A stretch of 64,000 bases of DNA from NCBI RefSeq assembly GCF_030272615.1, contig NC_081415.1:629151240-629215239 (forward strand), in the 5' to 3' direction. Below, in pieces: positions 10,144 to 22,010 of this stretch (position 1 is the first letter of the stretch; each line of letters starts with the position of its first letter). The translations under genes and the position numbers were made by a program. This stretch comes from Cryptomeria japonica. Its lineage: Eukaryota > Streptophyta > Pinopsida > Cupressales > Cupressaceae. Below the pieces are notes generated by a model that saw only the letters and a list, made by a program, of their open reading frames with translations, had not been told where the DNA came from and did no database searches.

Positions 10144-11064
10144 TGTTAGAATCCAATAACATTGAGGGGGGTGGGGGTGAATCAGTGTTATATCATAATG
10201 ATCAATTTTAACTTTATTAAAATATGCATACACCAACCGATATGCCGGTACATATAGAATTGAAATAAGTAAAGCAATCAATAAGCCAATCACATAAATG
10301 AGAACCATAACACAAAATTATACGTGGAAAACCTCAAAGAGGAAAAACCACGGTGGGATTTGTGACCCACAATATCAATCCACTAGACATATGAAGAGAT
10401 ATTACAAAATATGAGGGGCCTGCACTTGCAAGAAGGCTTACACCCAAGAGCACACTACTCAATCACAAAAGGAGCCTCACTGACTACATAAAAATCCAGA
10501 CTACAATCTGGAGAAGTGTTGAACTGCTAAGATAGCATCTTGTATGCCAAAATATGGTTCTAGTTTAAGCTCTGTCTATTCCGGTCTGAAACCCTAAACC
10601 CTTTACCAGAATAACCCTTACAAATTTCCTCACATACATAATCTCTTTGACATATTTCCCATCTCCTTCCAATTACATATTCACATTATGATTTATTTAT
10701 GTTCTGTCAAAAATGATTTATCAAACTGACCTATAAACCCTATACAAATTATCATGCCTTATATCAGCTTACAAAGATATATACAATATCAAATTACATG
10801 TCAACCAGATAACATAAATGCATAAATATTAAAACCAATTACTGATGCTGGATCCAAGAGATGTCATCCTCCAATACCGATAACCATATTGTAAGCCATG
10901 TTGGTCTGCATTGTTGGTAACCAAAGAAATCCTTCTGCCATGTTGGTGCCAGTGTAGTTTCTGCTGGTACACAACTGAACCAAAACATGAAGCCGAAACA
11001 AAATACCTTGTTTCCATCAATGACAACATAGTGAAACCAACCAATTGAGTGTCACTTTCCAACA
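10144..11064 (-). repeat. Copia 5' LTR, minus strand
   Basis: 921 bases. The right end reads TGTTGGAAAG on the minus strand and the left end is TGTTAGAATC on the plus strand, giving TG...CA. The left part contains the inverted GTGAATCAGTG, GGTGGGATTTGTGACCCAC block shared with the LTR at 8179-9049. This LTR is related to that one but clearly diverged. Confidence 0.88.
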
Positions 11065-11389
11065 ACTACACCATTGCTCTTGCATCAAACTCTCGAGGTT
11101 AATTTAAAAGTGAGTCCCATCACTTGATCTGGTTCAACGATCTGTTAGTATGTACTCGCAACTACCTTAGGAGTTTGGTGGTCTGACTACAGCTTCTGGT
11201 TGCCTCTCCTTGATGATCTAGCAGTCTACTCTATAGCCTACCTTGATCGGTGATCTGATCAAGTCTCCACCCACTAACTGCCTCAAGCTCAAGCTCTACG
11301 ATCTGAACAAGTCCACAAGCTACCTCAACTTCTTCTCCAACCAATTGGTGCATAATAATATCTTCCACCAACAAAAGGTTCACAAAATA

Positions 11390-11401
11390 GCTTGGATACC
11401 A
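11390..11401 (-). other. Primer binding site, first array unit
   Basis: Plus GCTTGGATACCA, minus TGGTATCCAAGC, two bases from the LTR at 11404. It is an initiator-Met-like site with mismatches and is matched in position by the second unit's site. Confidence 0.75.
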
Positions 11402-11403
11402 TT

Positions 11404-12302
11404 TGATGCAGTCAAGGTAGGGAGATCCAATGAAGGACATCCCATCCTTTCAGCTCAACACAAAAACCATGCAAGATATACTAGTAACCAGTAACACAAT
11501 GCCAGATATAGCAGAAAGAACAATGGTAACAACACATAATACATAACCGGTAAACAGTATGAATAAATCTTATAACAATTTGAATAATTACATATGCGAC
11601 ATGCTGGATCGCAGTCTAGGATAAAAACAATGCTTACAACATAGATATAAGATCCACAAATCATCCACATATCGAATCAGCCAAAGGAAATAGTCTGTCA
11701 ATTCTACCCTAATTTGGACCTCGTCCCTTCCAGCTTCAATCTGCCGAACCAGAATCTTGCCAGTTCTACATCTTTTCTTGATCTCTAAACTATATCTTTA
11801 ATCTTTTGTCTTTTGTCCTCTCAAATGATTCACAAACTTCTATTTATACCATCTGCAAATAATAACAACTTGATCAAGTTGGCCCAAAGACCAACCAGTT
11901 AATGAAACATATAAACAATAACAAGTCAACTCAAATCATTAAGAACGACTTCCAATGCATAAAACATGACATAGTCTTCCAGGAAAATTGGACAAGACAC
12001 AAGAAACATAAATCAACAATCCACAAGTTACAGTAATCAACTGCAACCTGATCCAAGTTCACTTAACATGTTTTCAAACTAACCAATAAGAACATATCAA
12101 CCAAGCCAATATCGGAATCGATAACTGTCTGGGATTAAATCCAAATTCCATGAAACTCAAACATGACAAAGACAACAAACTCAAGGGAATAAACCCAAAA
12201 CCACAATGCTAAACTCTCAAACCAAGAGAAATGCCTCGATCTCCAAGCAATTACACTGCTAACTGATCAATTGGTAAGAACTACACTAGTGCTCCTACAT
12301 CA
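11404..12302 (-). repeat. LTR copy 2 of the tandem array
   Basis: 899 bases from TGATGCAGTCAAGG to CTCCTACATCA. It aligns along its length to 12598-13432 (for example GGGAGATCCAATGAAGGACA, CATCTTTTCTTGATCTCTAAAC and GACAACAAACTCAAGGGAAT) with many substitutions and small gaps. Confidence 0.85.
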
Positions 12303-12583
12303 GACTCTTGGGGTTATTTGAAAAGTGAGTCTCATCACTTGATCTGGTTCGATGATCTATTAGTAGGTACTTGCAACTGCCTCAGGGGTTTGGTGATCTA
12401 ACTACAGCTTTCGGTTGCCTCTCCTCGATGATCTGTTCAAGTCTCCATCCACTAACTACCTCAAGATCAAGCTCTAGGATCGGTGTTTTGCCTGCATACC
12501 TTGCTTTGCCTCACATTTGGTGATCTGAACAAGTCCCCAAGTTGCCTCAACTTCCTCTCCAACCAACAGGTGTTCACAAACCA

Positions 12584-12595
12584 GCTTTGATACCA
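12584..12595 (-). other. Primer binding site, second array unit
   Basis: Plus GCTTTGATACCA, minus TGGTATCAAAGC, two bases from the LTR at 12598. One mismatch to the usual initiator tRNA-Met site. Confidence 0.82.
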
Positions 12596-12597
12596 TT

Positions 12598-13432
12598 TGA
12601 TGCAGTCAAGGTAGGGAGATCCAATGAAGGACATCCCATCCTTGCAACCTAACACAAAAACCATGCAATATATAGCAGAAAAAACAACCGGTAAATAGTA
12701 TGAATAAATCTTATAACAATTTGAAGAATTACATATGCCACATATTGGATCAAAATCCAGGATACAAACAATGCTTACAACATAGATATAAGATCCACAT
12801 ATCAAATAATCCAAAGGAAATAGTCTGTTGGTTCTACCCTAATGCGAACCTTAGCCCTTCTGGCTTCACTCCACCGGACCAGAATCTCGCCAGTTCTACA
12901 TCTTCGCTCAATCTCTAAACTCTATCTTTTATCTTTTGTCTTTGTTCCTCTCAAATGATTTGAAAACTTTTATTTATACCATCCACAAATAATAACAACT
13001 TGATCAAGTCGGCTCAAAGACCAACCGGTTCATGAAACGTGTTAACAATAACAAGTTAGCTCAAATCATTAAGAAAAACTTCTAATGCACAAAACCTCAC
13101 ATGGTGTTCCAGGAACATTGGACAAGATACAAGAAACATAAATCAATGATCCACAAGTCACGAGAATCAATCACAACCTGATCTAACTTTGCTCAACAAA
13201 CTGCCAGACTAACCGGTAAGAACATATCAATTAGGCCAATACCAGAATTGATAACTCACCGAGATTAAATCCAAATGCCATGAAATTCAAACATGACAAA
13301 GACAACAAACTGAAGGGAATAAACCCAAAACCACAACACTAAACTCTGAAACAAGGAAAAATGCCTTGATCTCCAAGCAATTCCACTGCTAACTGCTCAA
13401 CTGGTAAGAACTACACCGGTGCTCTTGCATCA
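12598..13432 (-). repeat. LTR copy 3 of the tandem array
   Basis: 835 bases from TGATGCAGTCAAGG to GCTCTTGCATCA, flanked on the right by CTTAA. It is somewhat shorter than copy 2 through several small deletions. Confidence 0.85.
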
Positions 13433-13680
13433 CTTAATTGGTTAGATCATTGTACTACAGATAGTTGATCCTTGTGGGTATTAATTCCAACCGTGGTTTT
13501 TCCCATTTGGGTTTCCACGTGAAAAATCATTATGTTATGGTTTGCATTCTTTATTGGGTGTTTTCTTATGTGGTTTTATTTCTTGCATACATATTGGTTT
13601 TTAGATTTGTAAAAGGTGTAATCAAATTAATTAAGTTTTTGCTTGCACTGATTCACCCCCCCTCTCAGTGCCTTATAAGT
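13433..13680 (+). repeat. Fragment of a plus-strand Copia LTR (U5 side)
   Basis: It carries the same ordered motifs as 8804-9049: TTGTGGGTATTAATTCCAACC, GTGGTTTTTCCC, GGGTTTCC and GATTCACCCCCCCTCTCAGTG. The sequence is diverged and truncated at both sides. It abuts a minus-strand Copia integrase fragment at about 13680. Confidence 0.72.
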
Positions 13681-14125
13681 TTATCACATCTATAGGACCA
13701 AACACATCGGAATGAATAAGATCCCAAACACCAGAAGATTTATGAGAACTCGAGTAAAATTGAACGCGGTTTTGTTTTCCATAAATGTAATGCTCACATA
13801 AATCAAAGTCAAGATTACAATCATTCAAACCTTCAATGGGGTTTTTATTTTTCAAGGTCCTCAGATCGTTTTCTCCAATGTGGCCAAGTCTTTGGTTCCA
13901 TAACATAGTCTTCTCTATAGGTAACTTTTCTTTAGAAGAAAGGAAGAAAGAGCACCCTTAGGTACCCAAGGGCCATGTCCATCTGCTGAAGGTGAAACCC
14001 TCAAATATTTTGATGGAGTATCCACATATTTTATTTTTCATAGAAGTGCTATTACACTCAACAATGTATGCCTTTAGCTTATACAAAATGTCTAACCTAA
14101 CTCCTCTAGAAATTACCATAGCACT
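13673..14125 (-). pseudogene. Tnt1-like Copia fragment: pre-integrase and start of integrase
   Basis: The minus strand from 13906 to 13673 gives LWNQRLGHIGENDLRTLKNK, a GAG-pre-integrase motif, then CEHYIYGKQNRVQF (zinc-binding HHCC tail) and IHSDVFGPI (first integrase Asp). 14149-13958 contains the typical upstream block of this lineage (KLKAYIV, YSIKIFEGF). The piece is cut on the right at 14125 by the chromovirus LTR and on the left near 13680. The Copia gag at 22011-22404, on the same strand and of the same type, could be from the same original element. Confidence 0.75.
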
Positions 14126-17100
14126 TGTCATGCCCAAACTTTTGGGCATGAACGGGATAATTTTTTTTTTAAAAATAACAACCTATAACATTAAATTTGT
14201 CTAAATGAAATGCACTATCAAGTTTTGTCTTAATTGTGTTTTGAGTTAACTCTAGCCACTAACTCAAGTAAGCAAAATAATATTTAAATTAAATGCGGAA
14301 TACTAAAATAATTAATTATTCTCTCATCAATTTAAATCAATAGATAAAATTAAATCACAAATCTCTAAATTGTTCTACAAATGATAATATTAACCTCCAA
14401 TAATCATTAATAGCTTTTAGGAACTAAATAAAATTAGTCCTAGCAGTTAGATTATTAATTGTCTATATCTTATTTTAACAATAATTAAAATGTAGTTAAA
14501 TTAATTCGACTAAAGGGTTAATTAAATCCATAATGAAAATTGTCCTATAAAGTTTAATCTCAAAACCTATATCTAGGTGGACTAAAAATTATTTCCCCAT
14601 AGCCAAAAATAACTTGCCAAATTTGTTATAAAATTTTCTAAGAGATTAGACTTCATAAATATTTTAAATTTAAACATCATTCTTAAATATACCCATATGT
14701 TTATATAAAACCTATATAAAATATAAATACATTATCAAATGATAATATAAAAAGATGACCTTTACATGTCTTTATATATATATATATCTGTGTGTGTGTG
14801 TACAAAAATATCGATATTATTTTTTTTTTAACTTTTTAACAGATTAATTCAAATTTTCAGACTTAAATCAATGTATATATATTTTTTATATTCTAAATAC
14901 CTTGTTGCTAAAATCAGAGATAGATTATTTAACTATAGATTTAATTTCTGCAATTAAGTAAATGACAGAATCAAATAAATTTAAACAGCAACTATATTGA
15001 TCTATTATTATTTAAATTTAACCTTAGAGATATGCATGTAAATTCATTGAACCATGATTTGTACTGGAGAATAAATGGTTAGAACTAGATGCTTGATTTT
15101 TTCTTTCACTAACATGCAAGCTTCCCTATTTCATTCTTTTCCAATAATTCATATGCTTAAAGGGGCAAAATGAGCTTTTAGATTTCTAAAGTAAGATGCA
15201 TACAACCATTAATATTTTAAGAATATTTCATAGCTAAAGCCCAACAGAAATATTTCATTTATGCAATAATAATTTAACATAAATAATGCATTTATTTAAG
15301 GCATTTTTAAAGTACAATATGGTCAACATTACAAGAGGGTGAGATACCCAAACTAGTCCCTCATTTCTATTAAATGAGGACTTTAAATAAAATAGATACA
15401 TTTCCCTTCAAAATAGATACAACATTTAGTTTCCCTTTACATTGTTGCAACTTAAAACATAAAATATTCCATTCCCAAATCTTTTTCTGCAAACAAATAA
15501 ATCCAACAACTTCTACTTGTCCTTTTCTTTTCTTCAAAACAACTTGCAAATAAATCATAGGCTATGACCATGGAGTGCTCACCTCCCAGCCTAGGCTTAC
15601 TAGAAGCCACCCCCGAGCTTGGAGAACCAAGCCCTAGACAGGTTACACACATGCAAACACAACAAGCAAGGGAAAACAAACACAATAACATAGTCTCAAC
15701 CAAGGCTACACTTCACACAAAATGTGATGATCTTACATGGGTGGTAATGGATCAAATACCCTGAGGAGATTGCAAGAATGGTAGGACACAATGCCACCTC
15801 ATGGCAAACAAAGTTATTTCATAAGATCATTAACCCCTCATTCCTTATGCCCCCCAAGGCATCTATGCCATACTTTCTCCCCTTATGACCCCCAAATGCA
15901 CAAACCAGGCCATGCAGCAAGGGTCACAAATACACCCCTTGAGTTCGCTCTCATAAAGAGAGTCTCTCACTTGAGGGATGTCAAACTTCGACCACCTACA
16001 AGACCATCCTACTCTCCCAAAAGTAGAAGGCCTTGGTTACTCCCAAAACACAAAAAATGCATACAAGAAAATAAAAGACAAATTGCATAATAATAGTTTT
16101 CACAAAAGAAAATACAAGAGATTCATTTTCACATACAACCAAACTTTCCAACATAGACATGCAACATAAAAACAAAGATATAATCCAACCTTCAATCTGC
16201 CCAAAGGTATGCTAGAACTAGTTTGAGGATGAGCAACCCAAATCCACAAATCTTTGTTCCACACTTAGCCAAAAATTTTGAATCCAAAAACCAACTTTTT
16301 AAAATGCAGTCTCCAAAAATGGAGAGTGGGTGATTACCCACAAAATCTCTCATTCTTGCCTAAGAAGACCTCAGTGGGAGTTCTCACAGGTTTCTAAAAC
16401 TGAAAAAGGAAAAAGTAAGAAAAAGATCAAAAAGGATCTCTCATCAAAAGGGGAGGTTTTCTAACCTAGATGAAACCTTCTAATTTTGAATTTTCACACA
16501 TCTTAGAAAACCCACTTTTTGGGATGACTAAACAGTCACATGGGAGTAGACCTTATGGGCTTTAGGAAACACCTTTAAACTATCCCTAGGAGTCCATTTG
16601 ACCCCTTATAAACCCATCTGAAGTTAAATTTCGGGTCCAACCTGTGTTGACCACTCCAAAGACTCTCTACCCAAGGAAAATTTAGAACCACATTCAAATG
16701 TTTGAAAAAGCTATAATTGAACAACTCCCTTCAAGAGACAAGTCAAAATTCAAGACATAAATCAACACATGTCAAATGACACAATAAAATACATTACAAA
16801 ATTACACATGGAAATTGTCTCTTGTTGGATTTAAATAAATCAATAATTAAATTTAACACACATGCATCATTTACTATTACAAATAAAATACGATACATAT
16901 GGGGTGTTGTCTCTCCAAATAGACAACCCCTGGCTTTATGAACGTACATAGGTCTAGGTTTGGTTCTCCATAATGTTTCCATGGTCACATGGATAATTTT
17001 CCTACGCATCTCAATTACACATTAGTACTTCCAAATACCCTCATATAATATTAAACACATGAATAAGAATACACATCAAACACTCTATATACAATTTACA

Positions 17101-17446
17101 TTTAAACAAATTGATATATCTTATATCCAAATAAATCCACATAAGCAATTATCATAATCCACATAATTTTGATCCATATAGAAAACATGCATCCTATTTC
17201 TATCATCATAGTAAAGTCCTGCAATTCCAATAATGACATACATCACCACAAAGTAATCCTATTCTACAATCATATAGAGTTCTATATCTATAATGCATAC
17301 AAATGAAGCATCAATATATATCAATGTTATCCAAATCATGGAATCGTATGAGTTCCAAATCCATAATGCATTAAAATAAAGCATCCATACTAGTCTCAAC
17401 ATGAAAAATACTGAAATGCTAGGATAAGTCGGGGTAGGACCTCACA
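14126..17446 (-). repeat. Long (3.3 kb) chromovirus 3' LTR
   Basis: On the minus strand it begins TGTGAGGTCCTACCCCGAC at 17446, directly after the polypurine tract, and ends GGGCATGACA at 14126. Only one copy is in the window, so the boundaries rest on TG...CA ends, the adjacent polypurine tract and the abrupt end of Copia sequence at 14125. The left third is very AT-rich, with a TA/TG microsatellite at 14773-14801. No credible gene lies inside. Confidence 0.72.
14128..14151. repeat. Perfect inverted repeat at the LTR terminus
   Basis: TCATGCCCAAA and TTTGGGCATGA form 11-base arms separated by 2 bases. They lie two bases inside the LTR end and would form a tight hairpin in the transcript. 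Confidence 0.85.
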
Positions 17447-17460
17447 CCCTCCCCCTCTAG
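17447..17460 (-). other. Polypurine tract of the Tekay-like element
   Basis: The minus strand reads CTAGAGGGGGAGGG directly before TGTGAGGTCC. The stop codon of the integrase frame overlaps its start. Confidence 0.85.
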
Positions 17461-20135
17461 ACATGAACTTCCTCTTGGAGTTCATCAAAAAGATGGGGGT
17501 ATTGTGATCTCATACGTGTTGCGTCCTCCCATGAAGCCATAACCTCATCATAGCAATCCCACTGGACCCTAACCTGGTCCATCTCTCGACCTTGAAGGGC
17601 CAGTGTCTGGTATGCCAAAAAGCGAATGGGCTCCAAAGCTAGTTGCCCATCCGACTCCACCTGCAAGGCATCCCAATCTAAAATATGAGACTCATCATAG
17701 ATATACTTTGTCAAAACTGATACATGAAACACATCGTGGATGCATGACACGCTAGGTGGTAATGCTAAATGGTAGGCAAATGGTCCTATCCTCTCAAGGA
17801 TCTCAAATGGTCCTATAAAGCAAGGTGCGAGCTTAGAACCCTTTCCGTAACAGATTGGACTCTTATGCAGTCGTACTCTCAAAAAGAATTTGTCTCCAAC
17901 CAAGTAGCTATGATCTATCCTCTTTGCATCTGCATACTTCTTCTGTCTATCCTGTGCCTCTCTAAGATGGTGCCTAATTAAATCCACCTGCTACTCCATA
18001 TCCTGAACTATCTTAGGACCAATAGCAACTTTGTCCTCTATGCGGTCCCAATTCAATGGTGTCCTACAAGGCTTGCCATATAATGTCTAATAGGGTGGCA
18101 TCTCCAACAAAGTGTGATGCCCATTGTTGTAGGAAAACTCCACTAAGGGAAGGTACTCTTCCCATCTAGTCTGATGATCCATGATGTACATGTGAAGCAT
18201 ATCCTCTAACACCTATTTAATGCTCTCTATCTAACCATCCATTTTTGGATGATAGGTTGTACTAAAGTTGAGCTTGGTGCCCATAGCTTCCTGTAATGCC
18301 TTCCAAAGGGAAGAAGTGAAGAGGGAATCCATGTCATAAATAATCTTGTGTGGAATGCCATGAAGTCTGACAATGTCTCACAAGGACACCTGTGCTACTA
18401 TTGGTGCTGTGAAGGTAGTCCAAACTGGTGAAAAGTGGGCCACTTTAGTCAACTTGTCAACTGTCACCAAGATGGCATCATGGCAATGAGATGACATAGG
18501 GAGACCAATGATGAAATCCATGGATATAGTATCCCACTTACACTCTAGTATAGCATGAGACTGGAGCAACCCACCTAGATGGCAATGCTCCGCCTTGACT
18601 CTCTAACACTTGAGGCATTAGGCTACTAACTCACCAATGAGCTACCACATTCCTGGCCAATGATATAACTATCTCAATTTAGCATGCATCTTCTTAACTT
18701 TGGGATGCACTGCATAAGGAGCTCTATGAGCCTCCATGACAATGAACTCTCGCAATCCCTTGAAAGAAGGTACATAGATGCACCCTCTATGGCATAATAG
18801 TCCATCGGACTCTAAGGAATAATCCACATATTTCCCTTTTGGAGTTTCCTGAGATCGTATCACCTGACAAACCTCTAAATACCATCCATCCGCTAGCAAC
18901 TGTTGCAATATCTGATCTCTCAAATCCATGCCCATAGATAGGGTGTATACCTCGTGATGTCTCCTACTCAAGGCATCTGCAACTACGTTTTCTTTCCCCT
19001 TGATGTAGTGAACGTTAAAAATCATATTCGGACAAGAACTCCATCCATCTCCTCTAACGTGCATTAAGGTTCGGCAGAGTGAATATGTACTGAAGGCTCT
19101 GATGGTCTGAATGAAGCTCAAAGTGATGACCCAAAAGGAAGTGTCTCCACATCACAAGTGCATGCACTACTGCTGAAAGATCAAAGTCATGAGTAGGGTA
19201 GTTAAGCTCATGAGTCTTAAGTTTCCTAGACTCAAAAGTTATAGCCCTACCATCCTGCATCAGGACTGCTCCTAAACCCTCTAGGGAAGCATCTATGCAA
19301 ACCATGAAGTCAGTTGAGGGATCTGGTACTACAAGGATAGGTGCGCTAGTAAGTACCTTTTTGAGTTCCTGAAAGGCCCTCTCACACTTCTTTGTCCACT
19401 CAAATTTCTTCCCTTTATGATGAAGAGAAGTAATGGGATGTGCGACTCTAGAGAATCCCTCGACAAAGCATTGGTAATAACCTGCTAAGCCCATGAAGCT
19501 CCTGACCTCTGTCACACTGGTTGGCACTAGCCAATCCATAATAGCTCTGATCTTTGATGGGTCCACTGAGATCCCATCACCGGAAATAATGTGCCCAAGG
19601 TACTTGACCTCTGAATGAAAGAAAGCACACTTTGACAAACTGCCACACAACTAATTGTCCCTCAAACACTACAAAACCTGTCTCAGGTGCTCCTCATGCT
19701 CCTTCTCATTCTGAGAATATATCAATATGTCATTGAGGAACACAATCACAAAATGGTCAAGAAATGTGTAGAATACCCCATTCATGAGGCTCATGAAAAT
19801 AGCTGGAGCATTCATAAGACTGAATGGAACCTTAGTGAACTCATAGTGGCCATATCTAGTGCAAAATGCGATCTTGTGGATATCACTTTCCACTATTCTC
19901 AACTGATGGTATCCTGACTTCAGATCAGTTTTGGAAAATACTTTGGCACCCTGAAGTTGGTCAAATAAATCATCGATCCTAGGCAAGGGATATTGGTTCT
20001 TGATGGTTACTTTGTTCAACTAATGATAATCCATGCATAACCGAAGAGATTCATCCTTCTTCTTCATGAAGATGACTGGTGCACCCCAAGGAGATACGCT
20101 AGGACGTATGTGACCCTTCTCTAGGAGTTTCAGGT
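17457..20135 (-). pseudogene. pol: Tekay-like chromovirus pol remnant (RT, RNase H, integrase, chromodomain-like tail)
   Basis: RT spans 20135-19500: [23 protein letters not shown]-type motifs, SGYHQL, and the active site as [10 protein letters not shown], where YxDD has become FLND, so it is catalytically dead. RNase H follows (VCIDASLEGLGAVLMQDGR). A frameshift near 19060-19120 leads to VVADALSRRHHEVY and the H2C2 region. Integrase keeps SMDFIIGLP, VTVDKLTKVAHF and YHPKMDG with several stops between 18669 and 17990. The last ORF (17987-17457) has the integrase C-terminal GPFEILERIGPFAYHLALPP and a worn chromodomain-like end (VRVQWDCYDEVMASWEDATRMR). Gag and protease are absent. Confidence 0.85.
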
Positions 20136-20159
20136 TTAGATATGATGGATCACGAGTTC

Positions 20160-22010
20160 TCTGATGGATTTAGAGATTGCCTATTGATAGGGATTCTGAA
20201 GTAGAAAATGTACACTCATGGAAGAATAAAGTAAGAGAAAAATTGTTTGCACAAGATGAACCTTGGTAGGAAATATAGTGGATGTGATAGGAATGATTTC
20301 TAGAGTCCATAGTTGGTAGGTTGAATTGAAAGTACCAGAGTGATGATTTTTCATATGAATAAGCACTACTACATGAAGAGTTTTGACTATAAATGCAATA
20401 GGGTTGTGACTTAATTGGTAGGAGAAAAATGAAGCCTTTATATTTTTTGAGTGCAGTTCTTTCTCCTGTAAGGGAAATGATGTTTGAGAAAGGTTGTAAA
20501 TAGATTTGTTGTATGCTCTATGATACCGAATGGATGTTTTCTCTCTTGTGTGAGTATGTTTATTGTCAGAGGGGTTGTGAAAGTGGGGAGGATTGCCAAA
20601 TGGGGCATGAAAGATTTTTCTTATGAAGAAAGGCCATGCATGGCACAACCTCTATTTCTACTCTGTCACTGGATGGTATGGGGTTCTTAGAGAGAGCCCG
20701 TAGAGGAAAGAAAGAAGAACATGTTTGAGTACAGGGTGGTAGGTAATCATCCATGTTGATGCATGGAAGTTGCGACCCCTCCCCAATATATTATGTTTCC
20801 TCTATAGCTCCTCCTTCCACTTTGTTAGATCCTAGGAATGAAGGCTTGAGACCCTCTTCTATTTTGGAGGTGAATTTTCTTCTTGTCGGGACCTAGTTTC
20901 CCTTCCCAAAATGGAAATTCTCTATAGGAAAGAAGTGTAACATCTGACACTCCATCCGAAGGTGTTAGGGTGATAACGACATGGCTCAAGCAGTCTTGTT
21001 TCTACCAATTTTTAGTTGAAGATAGTGCCAGTGCTTGGATATAGAAATATCTCTGTAACAGAATTGCATATGGTCTTCTAGGCCTCATTGTTGAGAATGA
21101 ATTTGTTGTTGACATGTGTCTTTTGGCCGGAAGCTTGTTTCTCCCTTTCTTCTATAAAAAGGGAAATCAAGGCCATAAGAAGGGTTCATATTTTTGGAAG
21201 TCTCTTGTAGGTTCAATTTTTTCTTGTTCCTTGGGTTTTTTCCTTATCTATTTCCAGTAGTGACTCTAGGTGAAGTGAGAAAGATTTAAAGTCTTTTATA
21301 TAGAAAATAAAGAAATATTTTAGTGTCAAGCTTTGCACAAGTTCTTGAAGGAGTTATATGTAAATTTCATCCTGTGACAGAAGTAGTATTTTTACTCAAG
21401 TCAAAGTAGAATTCTAACTTTTTTCTCTCCATTGTATGATTCTATCAATTTTTGAATAAAGTTAGGTAAGGGTTATTTTATTCAATGCATTGTTATGATG
21501 TATGTAGCTTTCTGTTTATGCTTTGGTCCAAGGGGTCAATTAAACTGCTTAAATAGAGTTGTAGAATGATAGGGCTTGTGTAGGGATTTTTTAGATAAGT
21601 ATTTTGAATCGCTACAATATTTTAAGTATCGGTTCATCATTGTTAATTTTTCATTTAATTTCTAAGTTGTCACACCCATCTCATGCTCCAGCTTAAGATC
21701 GAGGATCACTGAAGGATTTTCCATCCTTGAGCATTCTCCCTTTTTGTCGAGCCCTTTTTATGAGGTGATTTTCTTTGTTGTTGTTCAATGAATTCTTGAG
21801 TGTGGTGCAGACATTAGGAGGTTCATTGAAGGGATTACCCTCTTGGGTTTTGTAGAGCCCAAAGTGTAGAAGGATTTACAGAAAATCCTTTTTGTAGTTG
21901 GTCCAAGCTTGAAGGATATTGATAGTTGGAAGTGGAATTCCATAGGTATTCAGAGGAATCAGCTTGGTCTCTGCCCTGCGGCAGTTTAAACCCATTTTTG
22001 GGAACTAACA
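20160..22010 (+). repeat. LTR-like repeat with promoter and poly(A) signal, plus strand
   Basis: No coding potential. A TATA box (TCTATAAAAAGGG, 21151-21163) is followed about 300 bases later by AATAAA (21455-21460), and the segment ends in CA (GGGAACTAACA, 22010) where Copia gag resumes. This is the pattern of a plus-strand LTR. The part 20330-20700 is clearly related to 63640-64000 (GTGATGATTTTTCAT, TATAAAT, GTATGGGGTTCTTAGAG against GTAGAGGGTTCTAGGA). The left boundary against the chromovirus RT is not sharp (20135-20190). It may be a solo LTR or a truncated one. Confidence 0.55.

Larger units (their letters stand above)
9050..11064 (-). mobile_element. Minus-strand Copia element, 5' part (5' LTR, primer site, gag)
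   Basis: Reading right to left: a complete LTR (11064 to 10144), a primer binding site and a decayed gag that runs to 9050, where the plus-strand Copia interrupts it. The rest of the element should continue left of the window. Its right end at 11064 cuts an LTR copy of the neighbouring tandem array, so it is younger than that array. Confidence 0.85.
11065..13432 (-). mobile_element. Tandem LTR array: LTR remnant, leader, LTR, leader, LTR
   Basis: Three LTR copies in direct order are separated by two short leaders. The first LTR survives only as its last 23 bases (11065-11087, ending GCTCTTGCATCA) because the Copia at 9050-11064 inserted into it. Leaders at 11088-11403 and 12303-12597 are about 316 and 295 bases, alignable to each other (GTGAGTCNCATCACTTGATCTGG), and each ends in a primer binding site next to the following LTR. 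No coding domain lies between the LTRs. This is either a small non-autonomous element family in tandem or the product of unequal recombination between elements. Confidence 0.8.
14126..20150 (-). mobile_element. Ty3/gypsy chromovirus, Tekay-like, 3' LTR and pol
   Basis: Minus-strand element. The left (3') LTR is 14126-17446, followed by a polypurine tract and a decayed pol whose order, from right to left, is RT, RNase H, H2C2 finger, integrase and chromodomain-like tail. The right side is truncated inside RT ([17 protein letters not shown] at about 20085-20130), so gag, protease, primer site and 5' LTR are missing. A long LTR plus a C-terminal chromodomain fits the Tekay/Del clade. The left flank is GCACT; its partner is not visible. 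Confidence 0.8.

Noticed and set aside
14773-14801. TA/TG microsatellite as a regulatory element
   Set aside because: Simple repeat in an LTR with no supporting context.
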